Shown here: positions 12,989-23,470 of the stretch, one piece after another
Numbering within the stretch: the stretch's first letter is position 1
Layout: every line of letters starts with the position of its first letter
Assembly (NCBI GenBank): GCA_030549495.1
Contig: JAUIRK010001036.1
Span: 2,501 to 66,500, forward strand
DNA from: Nectonema munidae
Taxonomy: Eukaryota; Nematomorpha; Nectonematoida; Nectonematidae
Direction of reading: 5' to 3'
DNA length: 64,000 bases
The notes under the pieces: generated by a model
The model's database searches: none
What the model was told of the DNA's origin: nothing
What the model saw: the letters and a program-made list of their open reading frames with translations, nothing else
Program-made: the position numbers and the translations under genes

Positions 12989-13858
12989 GCATGATCGATT
13001 TGGTATAAAAACATATCTTTCATGTAAAATTTAAATGGATGTTTTTGGAGACAATTTTTAGAAGTAAACAGCAAATTTGATTACCCCTTATAGGTATTTT
13101 CACATCCTAAATGTAAAAAATGAGTACAGAAATGAAACCAGCATGGCCGATTTAGTATAAAAACTATATTTTATATAAAATTTAAAATAATGTTTTTGGA
13201 AACAATTTTTAGAAGTAAACCGCAAATTTGATTACCCCTTATAGGTATTTTCACATCCTAAATGTAAAAAATGAGTACAGAAATGAAACCAGCATGTCCT
13301 ATTTAGTTAAAACATATATTTTATGTAAAATTTGAAGGATTGTTTTTGGAGACAATTTTTAGATGTAAACTTCAAATTTGATTAACACTTATAGGTATTT
13401 TCAAATCCTAAATGTAAAAAATGAGTCCAGAAATGAAACTAGTATGGCCGATTTAGTATAAAAACATACATTTTATGTAAAATTTGAAGGAAATTTGACA
13501 TTTTCTAGAAAGTAGGCATCATTATTGAAAAAATTAAATATATAAAGTGTTATACGTTCAAAACTGTATATAATTATAAATTTTCAAGGTAGTATATAAT
13601 ATAGACCCTAAGTTATAAGGTTAACTAAAGATAATCTCAAAATTTTGCTGAAAAATTATAATTTTTGATTTTGATTGACAGTTTTTGACATGAAAATGTC
13701 ATTCAACTGCCATGGAAATGGTATCAAAAGATGCAGCTAGCGATTTTAGGAAAAGTCACTAAATTTGAAGGGATTTGACTGAGCCAATTTTGGACAATTA
13801 ATTTTTTAGTGAAGGTGGAGAGGGGGCATTTAACGCCCCCTAGCACTAATAAGGTTAA
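12989..13858 (+). mobile_element. TTAA-ended nonautonomous element with 151-bp minisatellite (copy 1)
   Basis: It begins with about 3.3 tandem units of a 151-bp repeat (anchor GATTTAGTATAAAA at 12997, 13149, 13300 and 13450; spacings 152, 151 and 150). A unique tail of about 360 bp follows and ends in CACTAATAAGGTTAA at 13858. The same tail recurs at 53797-54154 and, inverted, at 61317-62675, where repeats and tail lie between two TTAA sites. No protein is encoded. TTAA ends suggest mobilisation by a piggyBac-type transposase, which is inference. This copy sits inside the hAT relic, and its left end appears truncated. Confidence 0.8.
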
Positions 13859-14360
13859 GAGCAAGCTTTTCTTCTTTGAATTTTTGCATGACTAAATTAC
13901 GGATGCTGAAGCTAATCTTGAATTTCCTAGACATTTCTTCAAGCAGGGTTCGCAAAGCTGGCTTTTCAAACATGGATAGAAGCATAGAAGCACCAACTCT
14001 ATTATGCTATACTCTTTACATTTAATGAAAGAGTTGAGAGATAAAAAATTTACCAATGCCTGACTGATTTGTTCTAGAGTTTATTCCGGTAGAAGTACTT
14101 GGCTTAGAGTTCTCAACCCTTTGTTTTTTTCTTCAATTTTTCTTAATATTTCAGGATGTGCTCTACTCAAGTGCCTTTTAAAATTATATGCTATAGAAGA
14201 GAAAGCTTTGTGGTTTAGCAATTTTGCTATCACAACTTAAAATATTTCTGGAAACATCTGAAACGTCACATAAAGAAATAAAATATTTGTCATCTAAACT
14301 TTCGGAAAAATAATTGAAAATATCAGACTTTATTCCTGAATATTTAGTCATTAAACGGTT
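13859..14360 (-). pseudogene. hAT transposase relic, N-terminal BED-finger part
   Basis: On the minus strand from 14355, SGIKSDIFNYFSESLDDKYF is followed by a degenerate BED finger. SRNILSC supplies the metal-binding cysteines' region, and the histidine end reads FKRHLSRAHPEILRKI with one frame change. The block MFEKPALRTLLEEMS...FKISFSIRNLVM matches the hAT segment just before the catalytic core. The catalytic Asp blocks that should come next are absent at the junction with the nested element, so sequence was deleted before or during that insertion. Confidence 0.7.
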
Positions 14361-14795
14361 AATTGTTATTAGGCATTATATAAAGAATCTAAAAATAAAA
14401 AAGAAAGTTTAGCAATTCGGGTTAGCAAAAGAGTTGTATGAATCTTTAACATATAAATAAATGATTTTTTTATTCAAAATGAATCTGATCTAATAAAAAT
14501 ATCTATATAAATATGATAATATTGATTAATTAATATTATAAATATGAATGCATCAACTTAATTAGATTTAATATTAATTATTTCTTGAAATTTGGCTTAG
14601 ACAATTTTGACTATATATCCTGCCGAAACAACTATGTATTTAAGTTGCCTGGAGCCAGACATAGGGGCCATATGTTTATTCTTTCAAGTCCAGGCTCTGG
14701 CTCCATGTAGACAATTATTTGCCTCCGCCTGCTCTGGCTCTGGGTTCGAAGCCCTGATAGCAACTATTACTATATATAATATATATACCATTTTT

Positions 14796-15390
14796 GTTCT
14801 ATTTTGTCCTTTTGCAATACTATTTTGTCTTTTTTTTATATTTTTTTATTTTTTTAGTTCTTGGTATTGCACCCAAGCGAAGAACAATCTTCCATAACTG
14901 GGCAGAGAGTAGGGATAGTCACGATGGGGATTCGAACCGAGACATTCTGGATCAAGACCCTACGTTCCCACGACTAGGCCATCTGCCGATTCTTTTTTTG
15001 CAATCTATATTAATTTAATTTTTTGTTTTTGTTGTTTATATTGCTTTGACAAGTCATTTTTATTTAATTTTTTTTTTAAATATGTTAACATTATTTTCAG
15101 TTTAAATTTTCTAAATATTTGACAAGGGCTTGGTAATTAAAATATTACATATTTTATTATATTTTCCATTTTATAAAAATTTTTTCATTTACATTCTTAA
15201 TTATTAAATTTCTAACTTTATATTAGCAATATCTTAATTTACTTTTAACATTATTTCAAATAACACATGAGATTATTTGTTTAGAATTGCAAAAAGACAA
15301 AATAGAATGGCAAAAAGACAAAATTGAATTGGAAAAAGACAAAATTGAATTGCAAAAAGACAAAATTAAATTGCGAAAAGACAAAATAAA
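14796..15390. mobile_element. Foldback-type element with iterated 21-bp ends
   Basis: The right end (15285-15390) is exactly five 21-bp units of the form AATTGCAAAAAGACAAAATTG. The left end (14796-14840) carries two units in the opposite orientation (TATTTTGTCCTTTTGCAATAC). The block sits between AT dinucleotide tracts (14770-14788 and 15400-15413), as if inserted into a TA microsatellite. It encloses a tRNA-like sequence. The element at 27562-28602 has the same architecture and the same TTTTTGCAATT core. No coding capacity. Confidence 0.6.
14905..14995 (-). ncRNA. tRNA-like pol III promoter, probable tRNA-derived SINE head
   Basis: On the minus strand there is a perfect B box, GGTTCGAATCC (about 14939-14929), 32 bases downstream of an A box, TGGCCTAGTCG (about 14982-14972). 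That spacing is normal for a tRNA. The anticodon arm does not form a proper 5-bp stem with a 7-base loop and the acceptor ends do not pair well, so I do not call a functional tRNA. A tRNA-derived SINE head or tRNA pseudogene is the best reading. Confidence 0.5.
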
Positions 15391-16700
15391 CTAAAAATTA
15401 TATATATATATATATCTACAACTAAACCCCTTCACAACTTGGAAGAAAGTTTGGAAAAAATGAAATTAAATAATTTTACTGCATGTATTTCAACAATATG
15501 AAGTTTTTTGCAATATTTTTGTATTTTAGAAGATAATGTGGTTTTCATCATCCTGATAAAAATACCTGCCCTATTTTTGATGCTATTTGACTCTCAATAG
15601 TTTTAATAATTTTTACGACATAAATGTTTTTATGTCACTTTTACATAATATTATTTATTATTGATACATTTTTTTAAAAAAAGCAAAGAAAATTTTTATT
15701 ATTCAAAGACTTTTATAAAGAAGAAATGGAAAAATTCTTCTTTTGCCTTTCATTGAAAGTAAATACCTATATGCCTTTCAAAAGTGAAGCAAAAAGAAGA
15801 AAGGCAGAAATATAATATAGAATTGTTGGACTAGAAGTTATATAGATACATTTTTAAACTTTACTAGATATTTTAGTTTGAAACATAGTTTGAATAAAAA
15901 TTTATTTTATTCAGTTTCTATACATATATATTTGAAATTTTATTCCAACAAAAATATATGTAAATTTATAAAATAATTATTTTACCTGAAGCAGTTTTTT
16001 TCTACTTCTTCTTGAAAAAGTTTGATGCTAAATTCCAAACAAAAAATTGACTTGATTAAAAGTTTTTAAATTTGGCTGAGAGTATTTTTTCTATAAAAAT
16101 CGTTATCGAGAAGAATCCATTGGGAGTGGGAATCTCGAAAAATTGAGTTTACTAAAATGCAAACCGGTTATATTTGTATATAATATACGCAAAGATAACA
16201 ATAAGGAAATTAGTATTCACGATTATACTATATATATATATATATATATTTGCATATTAATTAAGGCCTAATTGAAATAGTGGATTGGAGATGTCCAGTT
16301 TATAGATTTCAATGCACTGATTTTTGATATTTATGATGATGGTGGTCATGAATGAGGATGATGACTGTATGATGATGAATAAGCAAATAATAAATAAGTT
16401 CTGAGAGTACTTCATAGTGAAATTACTAATTTAAATACATATTATATAACAATACACATCCTAAGCCTCAAGTATCATCTTCTTAAACACTTCAGCACAA
16501 TCAATTCTGCATTCATGAATTTGATAAAAGCTGGGTGAATGAGTGACGCCTTAATAATCCTGAATTTTAGAAAGAATGTTTACGCCTTTTGAATTGTACA
16601 AGGGAAAATTGAAGAATCATCAAAACCTAATGAAGACATCGAGAGTCCTAAATGAAAATCAACGATCTTAATATTTTTGATAGGGGAGGCGAATGGTAGT
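15391..16700. other. AT-rich stretch with TA microsatellites
   Basis: Contains (TA)n runs at about 15400-15413 and 16229-16250 and a short GATGATG-rich patch near 16330-16380. No gene is supported. Confidence 0.5.
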
Positions 16701-16705
16701 CTTTA

Positions 16706-16843
16706 TTAACCCAATAATTACCATAGAAATCAGACGATATCTAAAAAACGCAGACGATTTATATTCAAAGTCATTGAAAAAAAGCAGACAAAGATGAAAT
16801 TACTTATGTTCCCAAATGGGAACATTTGGACTTAATGGGTTAA
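16706..16843. mobile_element. TTAA-flanked MITE with CAGACGA iterations (copy 1)
   Basis: 138 bp between two TTAA tetramers with CCC/GGG inside them (TTAACCCAATAATTACC ... TTAATGGGTTAA), as in piggyBac-mobilised MITEs. It contains repeated CAGACGA/CAGACAA words and the perfect palindrome GTTCCCAAATGGGAAC (16808-16823). Related copies lie at 17452, 23204 and 23343. Confidence 0.65.
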
Positions 16844-17451
16844 AATACAAACCAGGCAGCTTAGGAGTCCATAATTTGTTCTAATATAAAAGTATTATTA
16901 ATATAAGTCTTAGTAACGCCAACATCTTGGCTCAGCAGACGGCCTACTGATGGAAGCGTTTTGCAATGATTCAGTTGTTTTGGGTTGGATTACCAATCCT
17001 GACGTTGCTATCTTCTGTCAAATTTTGAAAGATTATTCTTTTATTGGATCTAATGCCATCAATAAAGAAATTAAAAAAAGATAATTCAGAAAAATTTAAG
17101 CATTTAATTTTGATAGTTGCAACTTTGAAAAAATGGATGATTTTAATAAAAGGAACACCGACTGTCATATATATAGATAAGAAACTCATACATGTTAAAA
17201 TTTGCTCCGATAATAATACACATACAAAGACGTTACCAAGTCAAAACTACCGAAAGCCAAAATGCATATTTATGCAAAGCCTTACTTTACTTAAACAAAG
17301 TTATAATCAATTGTAATAATCAATATTGAAATTAAAATAAAAGTTAGAACTTGATTTACATAATATTTTAATGAACAAATAATAAACAATTAGATTTCAA
17401 ATTCAGTATAAAACTTAAAATATTTTGATGTGTTACACGTTATGATTTGAC

Positions 17452-17565
17452 TTAACGCATTTAATACCAAGCAAAGCAGACGACTTTAGTAATTCCTATT
17501 TAATTCCATTTAAATTAGGAATTCGTCTGCGTTCCCTTTGGGAACATTGGTCGTAAATCGGTTAA
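17452..17565. mobile_element. TTAA-flanked MITE (copy 2)
   Basis: 114 bp between TTAA sites. The left end TTAACGCATTTAATACCAAG and right end GTAAATCGGTTAA match copy 4. It holds GCAAAGCAGACGA and the palindrome GTTCCCTTTGGGAAC (17531-17545). Shorter than copy 1 because the central CAGACGA spacer region is reduced. Confidence 0.6.
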
Positions 17566-18025
17566 CATGAGGGAAATAGTTCATTTCGACCTTTGTGTCG
17601 TTGTATACTTTACAATCTGTAAAATGTAGATAAAAACAAGTTCTAATCTTTTTCATGTTGCGTGGTTTTATTGAAATGCCTATTATGAATAGAATGTCAA
17701 TAACGCATTGACTAAAAGTAATATAGGAACAATAAAAAAGTAGTATTTTGATTTTTTAATTTTTGAAAACAAAAGTTCATTCAATGTTGGATGATGAAAT
17801 TAGTATTAAAAACGACATAGAGTAAATAAATTTTTTAATGAATATATATCAAAAATGGCTTGCATATTTAAATTCAGTATAAAATTTGCAACATTTTGAC
17901 GTATCACACGTGATGTTTCAATTTAAGCGAAATAGCTTATTTTAACCACTCGGTTAAAAGGTAGATGAAAAATATCAATAGTAAACACGTATGAAGATTT
18001 ATGGTGTTGTAATAAATCAATACTA

Positions 18026-18230
18026 ACTTTGTAAGAATGTTTATGCATTTATGTTGCTAACACGATGAGTGAACAGAAAGCGGGCAGAGATCACTGATGT
18101 GAATAATAGTCAAATAAAAATAATAAATGCTAAATAATTTTAACAAAATACTTTTTTTTAAACGGATACGCTAAAGTCACTTTTGATAGTTAGAAGATTC
18201 AATCGGTACAAGTTATAATAAAAACATTTA
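18026..18230 (+). repeat. Left arm of a 205-bp inverted repeat pair
   Basis: Starts ACTTTGTAAGAATGTTTATG directly after TA and ends AAAACATTTA. The reverse complement of 22360-22564 matches it nearly throughout, with only a few substitutions and one T-run length change seen. See the right arm for interpretation. Confidence 0.85.
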
Positions 18231-18300
18231 GTAATTTTGGCTGCATCGATTTAGCTGATTGACTTTACGGTAAATTAATTTCATAGAATTTTTTGAATAA

Positions 18301-18700
18301 ACACAATTTTTACCCCACAAATTGTAAAATTACTTCTCTTTATTATTAAAATGGTATCTTATTTTAAAAACATTGACAAAGTTACTAAAGTGACTAAAGA
18401 ATATATTGACCTCCACTGACCCCTAAAATAAAAACTATCCTTTTGTTTTCTAAATAGTATTTTTTAGTTATGTCAAAGTATATGAGAGAAAATAACCACG
18501 AAAATACAATATTAATAAATTTAATAAAAATATTACTCAAAAATTGAAGAGAAGGCAACAAATATATTTTGAACTTAACTGACCCTTAAAATATGGAAGT
18601 ATTTAATTTTGGAATAAAAACAATTTTTCCCCACCTGAGGTTTTAAAGTAACTTTCTTTTATTAAAATTTGGTATCTTATTTTAAAAAAGTTCTAGCGAG
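18301..18700. repeat. Diverged local duplications
   Basis: Blocks such as CAATTTTTACCCCAC..ATTACTTCTCTTTATTATTAAAATGG (from 18304) and CAATTTTTCCCCAC..GTAACTTTCTTTTATTAAAATTTGG (from 18624) are about 320 bp apart. The word CACTGACCCCTAAAATA (18413) echoes as AACTGACCCTTAAAATA (18577). Non-coding. Confidence 0.5.
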
Positions 18701-18976
18701 TACACTTTTCATTTCATGATAGAATCAGTTTAGTTCACTAAATATTTGTGGATAGAAGTGATAGACATTTTAAATGAATAACGAGTTTCAATTTGGTTTT
18801 TTAACTCCTCCAGAGTATATAAAGGATTTGCTTTTGCTTTATTTTCCTTTATCAAAATTTAAAAAATTTTGCATTTTATTATTTGTACAAGACAAATTTG
18901 ACATTTTATCTACAGATTTAAACTTTAAAAAGTGACTTATAAATGTGTTTGAAGTATAAAAACTAGTTCTAACAGT

Positions 18977-19075
18977 GAATGAAGACTAAAGTAAAAAATG
19001 AAGAACTTAAAGTAAAAAAGGGCAAACTTAAAGTAAAAAAGAACGAACTTCAAGTAAAAATGGATCTTCCAACTG
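18977..19075 (+). repeat. 24-bp minisatellite, GAACTTAAAGTAAAAAAG type
   Basis: About four diverged 24-bp units. They fall inside a 67-residue reading (18979-19182) that starts MKTKVKNEELKVKKG, giving an 8-residue periodicity. The rest of that reading is hydrophobic AT-rich sequence without a recognisable domain. TATATAAAG upstream (18816) is TATA-like but could be chance, so I do not claim a gene. Confidence 0.5.
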
Positions 19076-19794
19076 ATAAAAATTTTGGTGATCATAACTT
19101 TTTTATTTTTTCTGACATTTTATATATTTTGTATCCTAGCACCTTAATAAAAGCTATACAAATTTTCATTGAAAAATTTTAATTGGAAGGCGGTTTTCTC
19201 AAGTCCATCAAAAAAACCAAATTATATATTTAAATATGCCTGGAAAACGCATTATACTTTGTATGATACATATACTTTCTATACATTTCGTTGTTTCAGT
19301 TTGTTGTCTCTCATGGTCTTGCCAGACAACTGATATTTTGCATTAAAACGCATTATTGATATTTTGAGTTAAAATGCTCAAAAGTAAAAAAACACCCCAT
19401 CCAAAATATTTTAAATAACAAGCACAATAGTTTCCGATATTTCAAAACATATGAAATAAACTAAAAAAAAGTTTATAGCACAATCAATATAATAACATCT
19501 ATGAATATTGTATATATACTTACATATACAGTGAAACCTCTCTAAACTGGCCATTGATGGGACCGAAAAAAATGGCCGATTTATAGAGGTGGCCTGTTTA
19601 ATGAATATTTTATTTAATCTGACATATTATAAGATTATTTTGTGGTTGTGATATAACTAATTTCCTATTTAATTTTTTTCACTTTATTTATACAAATTAA
19701 ATTCCTAATGAAATGACTAATACCAATCAATAAATATGAAAAATGGATAATTTACAAGATTAAAAAGTACTTTATTGAAGAAAAAACAGAAGAT

Positions 19795-21090
19795 TTATCT
19801 TTTTAAAAACATTTCCATTGTTGTTTGTTTATGTCTGAGACGCTTTTTAACAATTAGCTCTTCAAAGTCTGTAATGATAGATAAAGTTTTTGGTAAAATT
19901 GACTTTACTGTTGTAGTTTGATAAATTTCTTTAAAATTTTGAAGAGTTTCTTCAAGAGATAGAATAACTAGGTTTTTCAACAGCTATAACATCAGCATCA
20001 TTAATTTCACTTTCAAGATTATGTTGCTCTGGTAAATAATCAACAATGAGGTTTCGTTCCCAATTATTAGAATCATCTTCGATTGATCAAAATTTAAATC
20101 AATGTTTTTTACTCTCTTTAGCTAGTGTAGAAACTTGATAATAATGGGCATAATCAGAGACTGCTATGTTTAATTGTAGACCATTTAAAAATCCAACTGA
20201 CGCAAAACATCTTCTAATTGTGATTTCTTTTACATTCTCCCAAGCTTTTCTAATCCAGTGAATAGAGTCAAAAAGAGAAATTTGTTGACAAAGTTCTCGA
20301 GTTGAAATTGAAGTGTCAATTTTAGTAAGAAGAGAAGTTATCATAGCTTTGGGATAGTGTGCTTTAAATGATCTTATAATACCTTGATCAAGTGGCTGGA
20401 GTGCAAAGGTAGTATTTGGTGTTAGAAAGTTGAGTGTAATGTTGCTGAATCTTAAATCTTTTGTGTGTGAACAAGCATTGTCCAAAAACTTTAATATTTT
20501 TCGATTCTGAACTTTCATTTTATTGTTAACTAAGCGTATCCAGTCAACAAACAAAACGGATGTCATCCACGAATTTTTGTTTGCGCCGTAAATGATTGGT
20601 AAACTTGACTTATCAACATTTTTAAAACAACGAGGTTTGGCTGCTTTACCTGTAAAAAATAGAAAAAATAACAAATAAATAAACTCCAGAAAATGAAAAT
20701 GTATTTACCTATCACTAAAGGCTTAAGTTTCTCTCCAGTTGAACTGCATGCCAGCATGACAGTCAATCCGTCTTTTGACTTTTTTCCACCTTTGCAGCAA
20801 TGGCTTTTCACTGAAAGAGTTTTATCAGGTAAAGCACGAAAAAACAAACCTGTTTCATCACAGTTGAAAATGTCAGCTGGTGTGTCGTCTTTAGTAATTT
20901 CTTTAAGACGGTTTTTGAAATCTTGAATCATCAATTACAGTGCTAGTTACTCCAGATGCTTTATATGCTTTAATAGAATAACGAATACGCCATCTTTCCA
21001 GCCATCCGTTTGATGCTTTAAATTCATCTAATTTTAATTTGTTTGCAAAAAAACGCGGTTTCCCTTGAATAATAATTGGTTCAGAGATTG
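19795..21090 (-). pseudogene. Tigger/pogo transposase with a 59-bp intron, lightly broken
   Basis: Minus strand. The CENP-B type helix-turn-helix (about 21060-20960) holds FKASNGWLERWRIRYSI. The DDE domain follows: NCDETGLFFRALPDKTL (first Asp, about 20865), GGKKSKDGLTVML, KPRCFKN, KFLDNACSHTKDLRF (second Asp, about 20480), and NTTFALQPLDQGIIRSFK (third Asp, about 20390). The C-terminal tail is LEETLQNFKEI and KQTTMEMFLKR (to 19795). Between LKPLVIG and KAAKPRC the frame is interrupted at 20650-20708 by a GT...AG segment with a pyrimidine-rich 3' side; removing it restores the family sequence, so it is an intron. One frame change lies near 20930 and about two more between 20099 and 19980. Young but probably inactive. 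Confidence 0.88.
20650..20708 (-). other. 59-bp spliceosomal intron in the Tigger transposase
   Basis: Minus-strand donor GTAAATAC and acceptor CTATTTTTTACAG flank a 59-bp T-rich segment. Exon joining gives LVIG then KAAKPRC, matching the uninterrupted family block LKPLVIGKSKKPRCFK. Confidence 0.8.
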
Positions 21091-22359
21091 GTATATTTTT
21101 TGTTCGAGCCGTGCAAAACCACTTCCATACTATATCATGTCAAAATATTTACATATTGTATTGAATCTTTGCTTTTTTATGTTGGCATTAGTTTCATATT
21201 TCTCCAGATATTCGTTTTTTTACGTAGTATGTCGCCTACTGTCGACTTTCCAAGTTAGTATTTTTTGGCTAGTTTTCTTTGTGACATTTTTGAAATTACA
21301 TCATTGTCTTTAATTTGAGACAACTCTTACGAGAAATAAGTGTCGGGTGTACGGTTTAGAGAGGTGGCCGGTTTTCCGTGTCATATTTCTTTGCAAACAG
21401 ATATGCATTTGAAGGGACTTTTTAAAACAGCCGGTTTGAAGGGGTGGCTGGTATTATAAGGGGCCGGTTTAGAGAGGTTTCACTGTACATAGATGATTAA
21501 TACGTATACTACAGTAACAATGAAAATGTTGTGCAGCCCTAAGTTGTTTACAAACTCCATTTTGTCTTGCCGTAGCTCTTGCCCGACCACCAATACATAG
21601 GTATAACAGTGAAAAGATCATACATTCAAATAGATTATGTCTAGTATATTAATATATATATATATGCATTGTACAAGTGTATACGTTTTCAAGGTTATTT
21701 CAAAGAAATTCAAGGCGACTTATGAGAAGCAAATGCTGTCTGTATAAGAGGCGCTTGGGTAATTCTGTAATTTGATGTTGAATGTTTTGCGTTCTCTCTC
21801 TCTTGCGAATTGCACACTGTTTTTTGTAAGACTTTTTGTCTTTCACTTTTTTTTGAAAATTTTACACGAAAAATGCACCGAGTGAACTAATTTATTCTAT
21901 ACTCCCCTGTTCAATGATAATAGCCTGAAAGTGTGCAAAATGTGATAACTGCTTGGATGAGTAAATTTAATGATAAAATAATTGTGATATTCATTATTTT
22001 AATTTTTTATCATCTCTATCACCTATATCGAAAACAAGATGCTTAAATTATTCCTTTTTTCCTTCCATTTTTTTAAATTGAAATTTCTTCATTTGACAAC
22101 GACAAAATAAATTCGCATTTATTATTTTTCCGAAACTATTTTTAATTATACTCTTTTTCAAAAGTGACTTCGAAACGGCTCTCAAAAAACGTTACGTTAA
22201 AAGGAAAAATCTTTAAGATATGTAAGTTTTTTGGTTATATTTGGTAAAGTAGTTCAAACAAGTAATAATTAAATAGTAAAATGTGTCGAAAATTTTTTAA
22301 ACTTTCGGAAAAGTTTTTAATTAATTTCTTTAATTAATTAATATTAATTTTAATGTTTT

Positions 22360-22564
22360 TAAATGTTTTTATTATAACTTGTACCGATTGAATCTTCTAA
22401 CTATCAAAAATGACTTTAGCGTATCCGTTTAAAAAAAAGTATTTTGTTAAAATTATTTAGCATTTATTATTTTTATTTGACTATTATTCACCTCAGTGAT
22501 CTCTGCCCGATTTCTGTTCACTCATCGTGTTAGCAACATAAATGCATAAACATTCTTACAAAGT
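22360..22564 (-). repeat. Right arm of the 205-bp inverted repeat pair
   Basis: Near-identical inverted copy of 18026-18230, ending CATTCTTACAAAGT followed by TA (22565-22566), while the left arm is preceded by TA (18024-18025). Similarity stops abruptly at both arm edges. Either the arms are long terminal repeats of one 4539-bp nonautonomous element now holding the Tigger copy, or they are two copies of one short repeat inserted in opposite directions. The lone arm lacks inverted ends of its own, which favours the first reading. Confidence 0.8.
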
Positions 22565-23203
22565 TAAATAAAAAAGTAATGTATTAGTGATATATATATT
22601 ATTTCCTAAGTGTTTTACACATTTTTACTAATTTCATTTATTAAGTTTTTTAATTGAGTGTTTCATAAGAAATACTAATTGTGACATATCCAAAATGTTT
22701 TTGCGGCACATAATACTTTTTTTTTTTATGAAATTAAGCTCAACAATAAATTTTCGTGAGTTGACAAAGTTACGATATTTTACTTTTATTTATAAGCTTT
22801 GATTTTTATTTATACATGTGTAAGAGAGTATACCTTCAAAAAATATTATAGAACTTCAATTTATTCACGCAAAAATCAAAATAAAATATTTTTATCATAC
22901 TTGACTCGTAAACAGAAAAAGGCAGAAGGCGAAAAAAATTCAATTCTTCTTTAAATTTTTGCTTTTTTTATCTAATCATCACACGTTTTGATTATCCTCT
23001 TAGTTATTATAAACTAAAATTGTAACATCGTTTTCTTTACTTATCAAACATTTGTCTTAAACAATTTTTGACAAATTTGTTCTGAATTTTCTATTAAAAA
23101 TAAAAGCTAGAAATGTAAGATTTTTTGAGTATTCCAATATCATTTTCTAGATTTCAAGAAAAGTATCATTTTTGATGTCATTATTTAGAAATGGCTCGAT
23201 ATA

Positions 23204-23346
23204 TTAACTCATTACGTGTTAACGACCAGAATAATCAGACGATATCTAATGTAAAGCAGAAGATTTGTATTAAAAAGCTTTGATAAACGCAGATGATTTT
23301 ATTTTTGTAAAGTCGACTATAGTCGACATGGGCGTTAACGGGTTAA
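23204..23346. mobile_element. TTAA-flanked MITE (copy 3)
   Basis: Begins TTAACTCATTACG and ends GGCGTTAACGGGTTAA, with CAGACGATATCTAA and CGCAGATGA words inside. Its subterminal palindrome is GTCGACTATAGTCGAC (23312-23327), at the position where copies 1 and 2 have GTTCCC..GGGAAC. It abuts copy 4, sharing a TTAA. Confidence 0.6.
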
Positions 23347-23470
23347 GGCCAAGCAAAGCAGACGATATCTAAAAAAACGCAGACGATTTATATTTAAAAT
23401 CATTGAAAAAAGCAGACGAAGATGAAATGACTTATGTTCGAAAATAGGAACATTGGCCGTAAATGGGTAA
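23343..23470. mobile_element. TTAA-flanked MITE (copy 4)
   Basis: Starts at the TTAA that ends copy 3 (TTAAGGCCAAGCAAAGCAG) and ends AAATGGGTAA, where the terminal TTAA has decayed to GTAA. It carries CAGACGATATC, CGCAGACGATTTATAT and an imperfect palindrome GTTCGAAAATAGGAAC (23436-23451). Closest to copy 1 internally and to copy 2 at its ends. Confidence 0.6.

Larger units (their letters stand above)
19529..21485 (-). mobile_element. Tigger/pogo-group DNA transposon, nearly full length
   Basis: 1957 bp bounded by TA duplications (19527-19528 and 21486-21487). Terminal repeats read CAGTGAAACCTCTCTAAACT on the left; the reverse complement of the right end is CAGTGAAACCTCTCTAAACC. Further subterminal copies of the GGCCGGTTTAGAGAGG word lie inside both ends, likely transposase binding sites. 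It encodes a minus-strand transposase with all family blocks present. The whole element lies between the 205-bp inverted repeats at 18.0 and 22.4 kb, so it may have inserted into that larger structure. Confidence 0.92.
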
